Assembly (NCBI GenBank): GCA_963977415.1
Contig: CAXBOS010000004.1
Coordinates: 124,001 to 188,000 of the forward strand
Reading direction: 5' to 3'
DNA length: 64,000 nucleotides
Origin: Croceimicrobium sp963977415
Lineage (GTDB): Bacteria > Bacteroidota > Bacteroidia > Flavobacteriales > Schleiferiaceae
A model generated the notes under the pieces. The model was not told where the DNA came from. It saw nothing but the letters and a program-made list of their open reading frames with translations, and made no database searches. Made by a program: the position numbers and the translations under genes. How positions within the stretch are numbered: position 1 is the first letter of the stretch; each line of letters begins with the position of its first letter. This document shows, in pieces, positions 25,322 to 34,439 of the stretch.

Positions 25322-25352
25322 TACGAGAGTATTAATTACCCTCATATATTTC

Positions 25353-25389
25353 ATCCCGCTAGCTTTAATTAGTTAGCGGGATTTTTTTT
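25353..25389 (+). terminator. Intrinsic terminator after groEL
   Basis: 9-bp stem (25353-25361 with 25374-25382), extendable with one mismatch, followed by eight T. Confidence 0.88.
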
Positions 25390-25429
25390 ACTTATTGTCG
25401 TGTAGATGCGCGCTTCTTCTATCTTTGTG

Positions 25430-25437
25430 TTCCTAAG
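25430..25437 (+). promoter_or_regulatory. -7 promoter element upstream of the secreted helical protein
   Basis: TATCTTTG matches TAnnTTTG and lies 10 bp before the ATG at 25448. It falls inside the longest open frame, which argues against an upstream start at 25406. Confidence 0.5.
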
Positions 25438-25447
25438 AAAAAAAATC

Positions 25448-26392
25448 ATGAAACGCTTTTTTATATTTCTACTTTTAACATTTATTGCTCTGCCTACTTT
25501 AGAGGCGCAACGCTACAAAGATGCTCGCACTTACTATCGCGAGTTTCAAAGCCAAAGTCGACGCTTAAATATTAAAAATATGCGTTACCTAGAGGCCGTA
25601 GCCAAAGGCAGTGACGAAAGAATGGTGGCTAAGTTTCGTGAGATGGTTTTAGAGCAGCTTAAAGAAACAAAGCGCGACCTTGGTCGTGTAGGTGCATATA
25701 ATGACGACGATGTACTTTGGAAAGAATATATGGCCGCCATTGATATGTACTTGGAGGCTTATTCAACTGATTTTGGTGAAGCCCAAGAATTAAGTGCGGA
25801 TAAGTATACATCGTATGAAAAACTCAAGGCTTATTATGAAGCGTCTAGTGTAGCTGAGGTTAAATTACTGGATGCTAACTTTAAAATTGAAAAGGCGGAA
25901 GACTTTTTCGCGAAGACCTATCAGGTAGACTTACGTCGTGATACGGCTGCAATAAACAAGGCCGTTCGCTTAGACGATATCACCATGTATACCCGCGATC
26001 TCGCCTTAATTTATTACCGAGTGGATGCCCACTTATTGGCTATTTTTAAAGCCGTAGATGAAAATAGAACCGATACGCTTAGTAAGGTGATCACGGATTT
26101 ACGTAAAGATATCAGAATAGCCCAAGCCGAGATTGAAGAGGTAGGTGATTATAAAGGGGATGAGGATTTAGTAGATTTTATCCTTGGTTTTATTGAAGAA
26201 ATTGACGGATCAATCGACGAGGAATTGCGCCCAGCCGCTGAAATAATAGAAGCACGCTACCAAGATCAAGAGAGTTTAGCAGACGCAAAAGAGGCTATGG
26301 CGGATTACAAAGCTTGGCATGATGATATGGCGCTCGACTTTTTTGCAGTACGGGAAGAAATGATTCTGGCTGAACTTGAGGTAGAGTACTAA
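25448..26392 (+). CDS. Secreted, mostly helical protein of unknown function
   Basis: 314 residues from the ATG at 25448, chosen because a signal peptide begins there (MKRFFIFLLLTFIALPTLEAQ) and a -7 element lies just upstream. The mature part is almost entirely alpha-helical and acidic, with repeated Tyr-rich stretches (DARTYYREFQ, LALIYYRVDAH). No catalytic motif or cysteine is present. I do not recognise the family. It is followed at 47 bp by the histidine-kinase gene, so it may share its transcript. Confidence 0.7.
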   Translation: MKRFFIFLLLTFIALPTLEAQRYKDARTYYREFQSQSRRLNIKNMRYLEAVAKGSDERMVAKFREMVLEQLKETKRDLGRVGAYNDDDVLWKEYMAAIDMYLEAYSTDFGEAQELSADKYTSYEKLKAYYEASSVAEVKLLDANFKIEKAEDFFAKTYQVDLRRDTAAINKAVRLDDITMYTRDLALIYYRVDAHLLAIFKAVDENRTDTLSKVITDLRKDIRIAQAEIEEVGDYKGDEDLVDFILGFIEEIDGSIDEELRPAAEIIEARYQDQESLADAKEAMADYKAWHDDMALDFFAVREEMILAELEVEY

Positions 26393-26439
26393 TCTCCATA
26401 AACAAGGAGAAACAAGATTCTTCTAGCTAATTATTATTT

Positions 26440-28398
26440 ATGCTTAGGAGCAGAATTCTTATATTTTTTGGCATCTTTAGCTTCCTGGGCTTACAAGGCC
26501 AAACGGACTTAGATAGCTTAAGAAAGCGTGTACTTAAGGAGGTTTCTGCCGAGAGCAAATTGGATGGCTACCTAAATTTATGCTCGGAGTGGTCGGTGCA
26601 GAATCAAGATTCGGCTTGGTTTTACGTGCAAAAGTCACTGGAGCTAAGCAAGAATATAAAAGATAAAACCTACCGCGTTGAAGCCTTAAATCAATGGGCT
26701 AATTATTTGCAAAGGAAGTCGCTCTCCGATTCGGCCCTACAAATTTATAGTCAAACTCTCAACTTGGCTAAAGAGCTAAACTATCTTAAGGGTTTGGCAA
26801 AGCTCACCAACAATATTTCCTTAATTTATACCCAAAGGGGCGAATATCCGCTAGCCTTAGACTATTTTTTTGAAAGCCTTGGCTACGAAGATCAGTTAGG
26901 TAATGACGCCGGTAGAGCGGAGGTTTATAATAATATTGGGGTAATTTTTTACTATCAACAGGATTATGATAAGAGCCTCGAATACATAAAGCTTGCGCTA
27001 GATGTCCATGATAATATGGGTAATTCCTTCGGCGTGAAACAGGCCTACAATAATCTGGGCGGCATTAATCAAATGCTTGGTAGATATGATACGGCAGTAG
27101 TTTATTACCAAAAGGCTTTAGAAATTGCCTTAGAACTTAATGATGATGCAGGCATGGCGAGTGCCTATAATAATTTAGCGGGTATTTATAAGGAAAAGGG
27201 AAGCTTTGGAGAAGCTGAACGGTACTATCAAAAAGCGATGGCAATTAATAAAAAGCTCAGTGATTTTTCCTCGCTAGCCTATGCCAATGTTAATATGGCC
27301 TTATTGTATCAACAACAAAAATTAGGGGATAAGGCCTTGCGTTTTTTTGATACGGCTTTAAGCCTTGCTCACGAGTATGAGTTCAACGCGCTTAGGGCTG
27401 AGATATATGAACGGCTTAAAACCTTTTATGAATTGCAAGGAGACTTCAAAAAAAGTCTTGGTTATAGCAATAGTTTGCGCGTTTTGGAAGACACCTTGTT
27501 TAATCAAACTAAAAGTAAAGCCATAGCCGATGCGGAGACCCGCTACGAATCGGCCAAAAAGGACCAAGCTATTGCCGAACAAGAAGCGCAGTTGGTAAAA
27601 GAGCAGTTGAGATTAAGGCAAAAAAATCAGTGGATTATTCTTCTGGTTTCCTCTATTACCATTATCCTGATCGTCGCAATATTTATTTACCGCCAGCAAA
27701 AGTTAAAAGAAGCGCGTTTAAAAAGTGAGGCGCTTTTAAAGCAGGAGCGTGCTAAGGCAGAACTTAGAGAAAGAATGGAGGCGGAGCGCCTGCGGATATC
27801 CCGAGATTTACACGATCATATTGGAACTCAGTTGACCATTATTGGTAGTAATATCGATCAGCTTGCCTTTAAAGAACTGTCCGATGAGAAACGCATCTTG
27901 CTAGAAAATATAAGTGACCATTCACGGGATACCATGCATCAATTGCGCGAAACAATTTGGGCAATGAATGTTGATGGAATCGACATGAATATGCTGGTAG
28001 CAAAACTGAAAGAGTTTTTTCGCCGAGCGAATGCTTCTGGTAAAATTATGTCGATCGAAAATACCTGCGAGAAAAACCTAGTGCTCAGCCCTAATCAAAC
28101 TATTGCTTTGTTTCGCATCTGCCAAGAGGCGGCCAATAATGCGATTAAGTATGCAGATTTTCAGTTGTTTAAAATTAAAATGGCTACTGAAGGGGATTGT
28201 CTTCTTGTGGAGATTACGGATGATGGCAAGGGTATGGATCTTTCCGAAACAGGAAAAGGGTATGGCTTAAATAATATGGAGCAACGCTCTAAAGATATTG
28301 GTGCAAGCTTTAACTTACAGTCGCAGTTAGGTCAAGGTTGTGTTATCCAAATAGCCTTGAAATTGAATTCTTCGCTAAGTGAGATTGGCAATGCATAA
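26440..28398 (+). CDS. TPR-containing sensor histidine kinase (HisKA_3 / NarL-type)
   Basis: 652 residues. A signal peptide (about 1-20) is followed by a periplasmic array of roughly six to seven TPR repeats with repeated YNNLGGI and YNNLAGIY consensus stretches. One membrane helix (about 398-417) leads into the cytoplasmic kinase. The phospho-acceptor is His458 in SRDLHDHIGTQL, the HisKA_3 signature. The ATP-binding N-box is in EAANNAIKYA and the G-box in DDGKGM. It probably phosphorylates the NarL-type regulator encoded 600 bp downstream. The ligand sensed by the TPR domain is unknown. Confidence 0.9.
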   Translation: MLRSRILIFFGIFSFLGLQGQTDLDSLRKRVLKEVSAESKLDGYLNLCSEWSVQNQDSAWFYVQKSLELSKNIKDKTYRVEALNQWANYLQRKSLSDSALQIYSQTLNLAKELNYLKGLAKLTNNISLIYTQRGEYPLALDYFFESLGYEDQLGNDAGRAEVYNNIGVIFYYQQDYDKSLEYIKLALDVHDNMGNSFGVKQAYNNLGGINQMLGRYDTAVVYYQKALEIALELNDDAGMASAYNNLAGIYKEKGSFGEAERYYQKAMAINKKLSDFSSLAYANVNMALLYQQQKLGDKALRFFDTALSLAHEYEFNALRAEIYERLKTFYELQGDFKKSLGYSNSLRVLEDTLFNQTKSKAIADAETRYESAKKDQAIAEQEAQLVKEQLRLRQKNQWIILLVSSITIILIVAIFIYRQQKLKEARLKSEALLKQERAKAELRERMEAERLRISRDLHDHIGTQLTIIGSNIDQLAFKELSDEKRILLENISDHSRDTMHQLRETIWAMNVDGIDMNMLVAKLKEFFRRANASGKIMSIENTCEKNLVLSPNQTIALFRICQEAANNAIKYADFQLFKIKMATEGDCLLVEITDDGKGMDLSETGKGYGLNNMEQRSKDIGASFNLQSQLGQGCVIQIALKLNSSLSEIGNA

Positions 28399-28421
28399 TA
28401 ATTTCAAAAGACTAATGACTC

Positions 28422-28919
28422 ATGCAAATGGAGATTAATTATCTTAAAATAATAGAAACCTTCGTCATTTTAGTGATGTACCTGCTATTACGTGGGATGT
28501 CTAATAAATTAATCACGAAAAACTTGTCTAAAAAGTTAATTCAAGAGTCGCGTGGGATAATTATTAGAAAGGCGATCAAGCTTATTTTAATTACTCTTTG
28601 TGTAGCCCTCTTGCTTATTATTTGGGGGGTCAATCAATCTGATTTAGCGGCTTACGTAGGTTCTATACTTACGGTGGTGGGCGTTGCTTTTTTTGCGCAA
28701 TGGTCTATTTTATCTAATATTACTTCGAGCGTAATTATTTTCTTCTCGCATCCTGTGCGCATCGATGATGTGGTTATTATTATGGAAGGCAAAGACTATG
28801 AGGTGGAAGGCAAGGTGATGGATATTGGTTTGTTTTTCGTCACGCTAAAAACGGCAGAGGATCAAGAGATTACCCTGCCCAATAATATTTTCATTCAAAA
28901 AATGGTTAAGAAGGGCTAG
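28422..28919 (+). CDS. Minimal MscS-family mechanosensitive channel protein
   Basis: 165 residues. There are three hydrophobic segments (about 8-24, 46-68 and 75-100). The third, AAYVGSILTVVGVAFFAQWSI, then NITSSVIIFFSHPVRIDDVV, is the MscS pore helix and following linker, and the remaining ~55 residues are the MscS beta domain ending in LPNNIFIQKMV. The C-terminal alpha/beta vestibule of MscS is absent, so it is shorter than the ~280-residue reference. The gene lies between a sensor kinase and its probable response regulator, 23 bp after the kinase. The start could be the ATG at 28422 or at 28428. Confidence 0.85.
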   Translation: MQMEINYLKIIETFVILVMYLLLRGMSNKLITKNLSKKLIQESRGIIIRKAIKLILITLCVALLLIIWGVNQSDLAAYVGSILTVVGVAFFAQWSILSNITSSVIIFFSHPVRIDDVVIIMEGKDYEVEGKVMDIGLFFVTLKTAEDQEITLPNNIFIQKMVKKG

Positions 28920-29002
28920 CAATCTTTTGAAAGTTTAAAGGAAAGCTGAAATTTAAGGAGTAACGTTTATAGCCAAGGTTAATAATATCAGAAAGAGCGA
29001 AG

Positions 29003-29653
29003 ATGCAGATTAGAGTAGTTATTGTTGAAGATAATCATCGGATAGCCCAAGCACTGGCTCAAAAGGTAAGTTTAGATTCTCGCTTTGAGGTACGCTGGAT
29101 GGCGGCTAATGGCCAAGAATTTTTAGATAAACTTGCGGAAAGCCCCGAGGTAGATCTTGTTTTAATGGATATCAATATGCCAGTGATGGACGGTATTACG
29201 GCTACGCAAAAGCTTAAGGCGAGTAATCCGGAAATAAAGGTCTTAATGAGTACTATTTTCGATGATGAAGATTTTCTGCTTAGAGCGATCATGGCAGGGG
29301 CAAATGGCTATTTGCTAAAAGATGAAAAACCTGCTCGCTTGCATCAAGCCATTGATGAGGTGTTGGAAGGGGGCGCTCCCATGTCGGCCGCCATGGCTCA
29401 TAAAGCTTTGCGAATTATTCGCTCGGCCCCAAGTTTATTAGAAAACAGCCCCGCTGAAGACTTTAATTTAACGCCCCGAGAGATTCAAATTTTAGAACAG
29501 CTCAGTGCAGGTCGTAATTATCAAGATACCGCCGAGAAACTAATTATTAGTCCTTCCACCGTGCGTAAACACATTGAAAACATTTACCAAAAAATGCGGG
29601 TGCATAGTAAGCTAGAAGCAGTGCAATTAGCGCTTAAAAATAGAATCATCTAA
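29003..29653 (+). CDS. NarL/FixJ-type response regulator
   Basis: 216 residues. The receiver domain has the phospho-acceptor Asp56 in LVLMDINMP, with acidic pocket residues E9 and D10. The C-terminal LuxR-type helix-turn-helix (about 150-212) carries LTPREIQILEQLSAGRNYQDTA. Partner of the HisKA_3 kinase encoded upstream. The 83-bp gap to the channel gene contains no terminator, so the three genes probably form one transcript. Confidence 0.92.
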   Translation: MQIRVVIVEDNHRIAQALAQKVSLDSRFEVRWMAANGQEFLDKLAESPEVDLVLMDINMPVMDGITATQKLKASNPEIKVLMSTIFDDEDFLLRAIMAGANGYLLKDEKPARLHQAIDEVLEGGAPMSAAMAHKALRIIRSAPSLLENSPAEDFNLTPREIQILEQLSAGRNYQDTAEKLIISPSTVRKHIENIYQKMRVHSKLEAVQLALKNRII

Positions 29654-29680
29654 TAAGCAATGGGCGATCACCAGAGGCTC

Positions 29681-29711
29681 AAAAAAAAACCGCCTCTAGT
29701 TTGAGACGGTT
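29681..29711 (-). terminator. Intrinsic terminator after the YqeY-like gene
   Basis: Minus-strand stem (29703-29711 with 29688-29696, one mismatch) and a T-run of nine (29681-29689 as A on the plus strand, partly inside the stem). It may also serve the convergent response-regulator gene. Confidence 0.75.
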
Positions 29712-29734
29712 CCTTTCTATTTGTACTTAGTCGA

Positions 29735-30184
29735 TTAAGACAGTAAACTCTTTAGTTTGGCGGAGATGGTTTTGCCATCGGCTTTACCGGTTAAATCTTT
29801 ACTAGCTTTACCCATTACCTTGCCGAAGTCTTGCGCGCTGGTGGCACCAACAGCGGCGATGATTTCCTTTAGAGCGGCTTCTAATTCTTCTTCGCTCATG
29901 GCCTTGGGTAAAAAGGTTTCAATTACCTCTAATTGGGCCGCTTCTTCGGCGGCTAGATCTTCGCGATTTTGCTCCAGGTAAATATCCATAGAGTCTTTAC
30001 GCTGCTTTTGTAATTTGATAAGGATTTTCATCTCCTCTTCTTCGTTAAGCTCTGCGCCAGCTCCTTTATTGCTTTGTTCAAGTAATATAGCCGACTTAAT
30101 ACTGCGGAGGCTTTCTAACTTCACTTTATCTTTAGCGCGCATAGCATCTTTCAGCTGTGTGGCGATTTGATCTTTTAAACTCAT
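29735..30184 (-). CDS. GatB/YqeY domain-containing protein
   Basis: 149 residues. It matches YqeY in length and in the conserved segments LKDAMRAKDKVKLESLRSIK and, near the C-terminus, GKVMGKASKDLTGKADGKTI. The domain is shared with the tRNA-binding tail of GatB, but the stand-alone protein has no settled function. It lies downstream of ftsZ on the same strand, as is common in Flavobacteriia, but is separated by a terminator and its own -7 element. Confidence 0.9.
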   Translation of the reverse strand: MSLKDQIATQLKDAMRAKDKVKLESLRSIKSAILLEQSNKGAGAELNEEEEMKILIKLQKQRKDSMDIYLEQNREDLAAEEAAQLEVIETFLPKAMSEEELEAALKEIIAAVGATSAQDFGKVMGKASKDLTGKADGKTISAKLKSLLS

Positions 30185-30198
30185 GGTAAAAATTTTAA

Positions 30199-30206
30199 CA
30201 AAGATA
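30199..30206 (-). promoter_or_regulatory. -7 promoter element of the YqeY-like gene
   Basis: Minus-strand TATCTTTG matches TAnnTTTG, 14 bp before the ATG at 30184 and just after the ftsZ terminator. Confidence 0.5.
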
Positions 30207-30214
30207 GGTTTAGA

Positions 30215-30244
30215 AAAGAAAAAACCGCCTCGAAAGGCGGTTTT
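30215..30244 (-). terminator. Intrinsic terminator at the end of the dcw operon
   Basis: Perfect 10-bp stem (30221-30230 with 30235-30244) with a 4-nt loop and a T-rich tail on the minus strand, 10 bp after the ftsZ stop. Confidence 0.88.
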
Positions 30245-30253
30245 AAGGGAGGG

Positions 30254-32281
30254 TTAATCTACATTATCGTGTAAAAAGCTATTGTTCGATTTTAAATCAG
30301 CTCCGTTTTCATTCTGCTTGATCGTCATTCGGCCTTGCACTTGATCACTGCTGTTGGGGCTGTTTTCAATATTGATGCCGTGACGTTTATAAGCCGGTTC
30401 ATTATCGGTCTCATTTATGTTATGAGGATTGTTTTTAAAGCGATAGTTGAAAGCTTTTAACTTCGCACGACGCTCTTCTGCTCGTAAGCGCATTCCTTCT
30501 TCTATGCTACTCTCCATAGGGTTGCTGGCCAAACGCTTGCGCACGGATCCTTCCGGTGCTTTACGCACTTCAAATTGAAGATCGCGATCGATTTCCTCTT
30601 CTTTAACTTTCGGCTTTTCCGCTTGAGGGGCTTCCGCCTGACTTAGCTTCTTTTCTAAGTCATTATAATCGTCCAAGTTGAAAACTACCTTTTTAAGACT
30701 TTCTTTTGGGGTGCTTTCCTTTCTTTTAAACTCAGATGCTTCCACTTCTTCAGAAAGGCTTTGCAAGTCTTCTTTGTGGCTAAGGCTTGGCTCATGCTTT
30801 GCTGCCATCGGCTTTTCTTCTGGCTCGATACTATTATTCGGAAGCTCGCCTATTTCAAAAATACCAAAGGCTTCATCATCTTCCGCCCAGGTGGAAATTT
30901 CCGGATTTTCGTTTACTGGACTAGCCTTGGGAGCGCTTTCCTCATTAGTAATTTCATGTTCTGATGCTTCCGCTTGGGGATTTTCAGGAAGGTGAATTTC
31001 ATCTTTTAATTCGCTTAAATTAAAACGAACTACTTCCTCCTCTCTTTCCTGAGGGACTTCTTCCTTTGCGGGTTTTATCTCTTCATTTTTGGTCTCCTCA
31101 TAGTCATCAAACAAATAAATTTGTTGAGCTTGGTTTCGCTCTTCGGCGGATGCGCGTTCTAGTTCAGAGTCCAATAAAAAATCGTCATCATCGTCCATAG
31201 TAACCGGCTTGTTATACAAGGATGTACTAATAGCCTGATCATCTTCTAAAGGGTGAACAATTTTTGCCGGACTTTTACCAATAACCTGAGATTGTTGCTC
31301 GGCATTAAACCCCGTGGCAATAATGGTAATGGCAATTTCATCACCTAATGATTCATCATCACCGATACCCATAATAATATTGGCTCTACCACCTGCTTCA
31401 TTCTGAATATGGTCGTTTACTTCCCCGATTTCATCAATGGTGATTTCTTCACGACCCGAAACGATGAGTAGAAGCACGTTCTTCGCACCACGGATATGAT
31501 TGTCATTTAATAGGGGAGAATCCAAAGCACCACTAATGGCTTCCTTCGCACGATTCTCGCCCGATGCTCTAGCGGCGCCCATTATAGCGGTGCCTGAGTT
31601 GGCCAATACAGTTTTGGCATCTCGAAGGTCAATGTTCTGCGTGTAGTGATGGGTAATTACTTCGGCTATACCGCGAGCGGCAGTGGCCAATACTTCATCT
31701 GCCTTAGCAAAACCAGCTTTAAAGCCAAGATTGCCATAAACATCGCGCAGTTTATTGTTGTTAATTACGACTAAGGAGTCTACGCACTGACGAAGGATTT
31801 CAATACCTTTTTCGGCTTGTTCTTGGCGTACTTTTCCTTCAAAACTAAAGGGACTGGTAACGATGCCCACAGTGAGAATGCCCAGCTCTTTTGCCTTTTT
31901 AGCAATAACTGGAGCGGCACCGGTACCTGTGCCACCGCCCATACCAGCGGTAATAAATACCATTTTGGTGCTGCTTTCTAAAATTTTGCTGATTTCTATT
32001 ATACTTTCTTCCGCCGACTGCTCACCTACTTCGGGATTGGCACCAGCACCTAATCCTTCGGTAAGGCTAAGGCCTAGTTGAATTTTATTAGGAACAGGGC
32101 TGTTTTCAAGTGCTTGTGAATCGGTGTTGCAAACCACAAAGTCTACTCCATTAATTCCGGCAGCGTACATATGATTAACCGCGTTACTACCGCCGCCGCC
32201 AACGCCAATAACTTTTATTACTGAGGAGCGATTTTTGGGTAAATCGAAGGGCATCATATCTTCTTTGTTTAATTCATTCAT
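30254..32281 (-). CDS. ftsZ: Cell division protein FtsZ with long acidic C-terminal extension
   Basis: 675 residues. The tubulin/FtsZ GTPase core occupies about residues 15-330, with the GTP-binding GGGGSNAVNHM segment and the tubulin signature GGGTGTG. The remaining ~345 residues are a Glu/Ala/Ser-rich, probably disordered linker, then a basic AEERRAKLKAFNYRFKNN segment and a conserved-looking end (YKRHGINI to NNSFLHDNVD). E. coli FtsZ is 383 residues; Bacteroidota versions are longer, and this one is at the long end. It polymerises into the Z-ring. Last gene of the operon, 5 bp after ftsA. Confidence 0.97.
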   Translation of the reverse strand: MNELNKEDMMPFDLPKNRSSVIKVIGVGGGGSNAVNHMYAAGINGVDFVVCNTDSQALENSPVPNKIQLGLSLTEGLGAGANPEVGEQSAEESIIEISKILESSTKMVFITAGMGGGTGTGAAPVIAKKAKELGILTVGIVTSPFSFEGKVRQEQAEKGIEILRQCVDSLVVINNNKLRDVYGNLGFKAGFAKADEVLATAARGIAEVITHHYTQNIDLRDAKTVLANSGTAIMGAARASGENRAKEAISGALDSPLLNDNHIRGAKNVLLLIVSGREEITIDEIGEVNDHIQNEAGGRANIIMGIGDDESLGDEIAITIIATGFNAEQQSQVIGKSPAKIVHPLEDDQAISTSLYNKPVTMDDDDDFLLDSELERASAEERNQAQQIYLFDDYEETKNEEIKPAKEEVPQEREEEVVRFNLSELKDEIHLPENPQAEASEHEITNEESAPKASPVNENPEISTWAEDDEAFGIFEIGELPNNSIEPEEKPMAAKHEPSLSHKEDLQSLSEEVEASEFKRKESTPKESLKKVVFNLDDYNDLEKKLSQAEAPQAEKPKVKEEEIDRDLQFEVRKAPEGSVRKRLASNPMESSIEEGMRLRAEERRAKLKAFNYRFKNNPHNINETDNEPAYKRHGINIENSPNSSDQVQGRMTIKQNENGADLKSNNSFLHDNVD

Positions 32282-32286
32282 GTTGC

Positions 32287-33711
32287 TTACAGGTCTTCGT
32301 TTATAATATTCCTAATTTTATTGGCCCAGGTTTCAAAAACATTATTGCTAAAGAGACCTCGTTTTTTATCTGTTTTTTTATCGTTTTCTATATTCTTGGC
32401 AGGAGCCTCTTCTTCCGGCTGCGCCATTTCCAGTGGGTTTTCTTCCACCACTAAGTTTTCTAGAGAGGCTTTTGCTTCTTCTCCCGCTAGCTTTGCTGCT
32501 TGGGCATTAGCTATTTCTTCTTCATCATCTTTTCTGGGGCGACGACTTAGTTGGGTTTCTAAACCTTCTAAAATTAATCCTACCGCCGTAGCATAGGCAG
32601 GCGAGGTAAGTTCTTCGCTACTAGGGCTAGCGAGGTGTTCGTTCGGGTAGCCAATGCGAGTGTCCATGCCCGTTACAAATTCGACTAGCTGCTTGATGTG
32701 CTTCAGCTGACTGCCGCCACCGGTTAAAACAATGCCCGCTATCAATTTCTTTTTGTTTTCATTGTAGCCGTAGTTTTTGATTTCTACATACACTTGCTCA
32801 ATTATTTCAACCACGCGGGCATTAATAATTTTAGAAAGCATTTTCATAGAAATTTCCTTCGGCTCACGTCCACGTAAACCTGGGATGCTTACGATTTCAT
32901 TCTCTTTATTTTCGCCCGGCCAAGCCGATCCGAATTTGATTTTTAAAAGCTCTGCTTGCTTTTCAATAATAGTGCAGCCTTCTTTGATGTCTTCCGTAAT
33001 AACGTTTCCTCCGAAAGGGATCACTGCCGTGTGACGGATAATACCGTCCTTAAAAATAGCTACGTCAGTGGTTCCGCCCCCAATATCAACTAGTACCACA
33101 CCTGCTTCTTTCTCTTCTTGCGAAAGCACCGCTTGCGCAGATGCCAAGGGCTCCAGGGTGATGCTGGCTATTTTAAGATCGCTAGAACGCACACAGCGAC
33201 CGATATTTTTAATGGAACTAATTTGTCCAACCACAATGTGAAAGTTTGCTTCTAAACGACTGCCGTACATTCCTTTGGGCTCGCGAATATCAGGCTGTCC
33301 ATCAATTTTATATTCTTGTGGTAATACGTGAATGATTTCTTCACCGGGGAGCATTACTAAATTGTGCACATTGTCAATTAGCTCCTTTAAATCCTGATCG
33401 TCAATTACGGCATCCGCATTCTGGCGATTGATGTAATCGCTGTGTTGAGTACTGCGAATATGCTGACCTGCGATACCAACTACTACTTCAGAAACGTTAA
33501 TGCCACTCTGCATTTCGGCTTCTTCCACCGCCTCTTTAATAGACTCGATGGTTTTCACAATATTAGTTACCACTCCGCGCTGTACTCCTTGAGAACGCGC
33601 TTTTCCAGTACCAATAATCTCGAGCTTATTGTATTGGTTTTTACGACCAATCATGGCTACGATTTTAGTAGTACCGATATCTAAACCTACCGCAATTTCG
33701 TCCGGATTCAT
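32287..33711 (-). CDS. ftsA: Cell division protein FtsA
   Basis: 474 residues. The actin-like fold begins with AVGLDIGTTKIVAMIG. The phosphate motif VDIGGGTTDVAIF and the adenosine motif VLTGGGSQLKHI are present. The C-terminus ends in an amphipathic stretch (FETWANKIRNIINEDL) expected to be the membrane-binding helix, after an acidic linker of about 80 residues. It tethers FtsZ to the membrane. It overlaps ftsQ by 4 bp. Confidence 0.97.
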   Translation of the reverse strand: MNPDEIAVGLDIGTTKIVAMIGRKNQYNKLEIIGTGKARSQGVQRGVVTNIVKTIESIKEAVEEAEMQSGINVSEVVVGIAGQHIRSTQHSDYINRQNADAVIDDQDLKELIDNVHNLVMLPGEEIIHVLPQEYKIDGQPDIREPKGMYGSRLEANFHIVVGQISSIKNIGRCVRSSDLKIASITLEPLASAQAVLSQEEKEAGVVLVDIGGGTTDVAIFKDGIIRHTAVIPFGGNVITEDIKEGCTIIEKQAELLKIKFGSAWPGENKENEIVSIPGLRGREPKEISMKMLSKIINARVVEIIEQVYVEIKNYGYNENKKKLIAGIVLTGGGSQLKHIKQLVEFVTGMDTRIGYPNEHLASPSSEELTSPAYATAVGLILEGLETQLSRRPRKDDEEEIANAQAAKLAGEEAKASLENLVVEENPLEMAQPEEEAPAKNIENDKKTDKKRGLFSNNVFETWANKIRNIINEDL

Positions 33712-34439
33712 ATTTGTTTTTTTCTGCAGATCACCTGATTATTAAACTCTAGATTTATAGATTCTAGTTTCTGTATATCTTTCATCTTGCCCGAAAACTT
33801 GAAAAAGTTTTTGAGGTTTTCCAGTTTCGCTTCAATGTTTTTGGCCTTACCAAGTTCTACGCGGTAATCACCTTTTACGGGATATAGTACCCAATTGCTA
33901 TCGGCCATGCAATGCAAACCGCTAAAAATATTTTTCAATTCATCTTTGGTGGCTAGTACTTGCCAAAAGGCAGCAATTTCCTTTTTTTGATGAAAGGCTA
34001 AAGGGCCAGTAACCAAGGGAACCTGCTCGCTAAAATGGCTGCTTAAAGGCATCAACTCACCGCTACTTATTAAATAGTCAGAACGCTTCGCCGTCATCAA
34101 TCTCGCCAAGGGTTGGTGCTGCCAGATTTCAATATTTAGAGTTCCGTCTAAATTCGAATATACCTCCGCTTTTTTTATAGATGGGTGATTATCAAGGCTT
34201 TCTTCTAACAGCTGTATGTTAATTTCCTCCAGGCCTGAAGTTTCGCATGAGAGGCGTAAAATTTCCAGCTCCTTGGCCATTTCTTCTTGGCTGATAAAAG
34301 AGTTTAAAGGTCTGTTAATGAATTCAATATGATATTTATCTCCCTTAATTAAAGGCTGTTCTCTCTGCCCTAAACTGAGCAGAACTATCCACAGGCAAAG
34401 CCCTATTAGCCAAAGTGATATGGATTTAGATCCTCTCAT
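33708..34439 (-). CDS. ftsQ: Cell division protein FtsQ
   Basis: 243 residues. One N-terminal membrane helix (about 8-24) is followed by a periplasmic domain with a POTRA-like region and the segment IKKAEVYSNLDGTLNIEIWQHQPLARL, the FtsQ beta-domain core. Low overall conservation is normal for this protein; the assignment rests on that segment and on its place between murC and ftsA. It links the Z-ring to septal wall synthesis. Confidence 0.88.
   Translation of the reverse strand: MRGSKSISLWLIGLCLWIVLLSLGQREQPLIKGDKYHIEFINRPLNSFISQEEMAKELEILRLSCETSGLEEINIQLLEESLDNHPSIKKAEVYSNLDGTLNIEIWQHQPLARLMTAKRSDYLISSGELMPLSSHFSEQVPLVTGPLAFHQKKEIAAFWQVLATKDELKNIFSGLHCMADSNWVLYPVKGDYRVELGKAKNIEAKLENLKNFFKFSGKMKDIQKLESINLEFNNQVICRKKQI

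Noticed and set aside
25406..25447. Upstream ATG of the secreted helical protein
   Set aside because: It lies upstream of a TATCTTTG element and would bury the signal peptide.
26440..29653. Phage-defence or signalling-nuclease reading of the kinase-channel-regulator triad
   Set aside because: No nuclease, toxin or nucleotide-signal synthase domain; a normal two-component system with a channel fits better.
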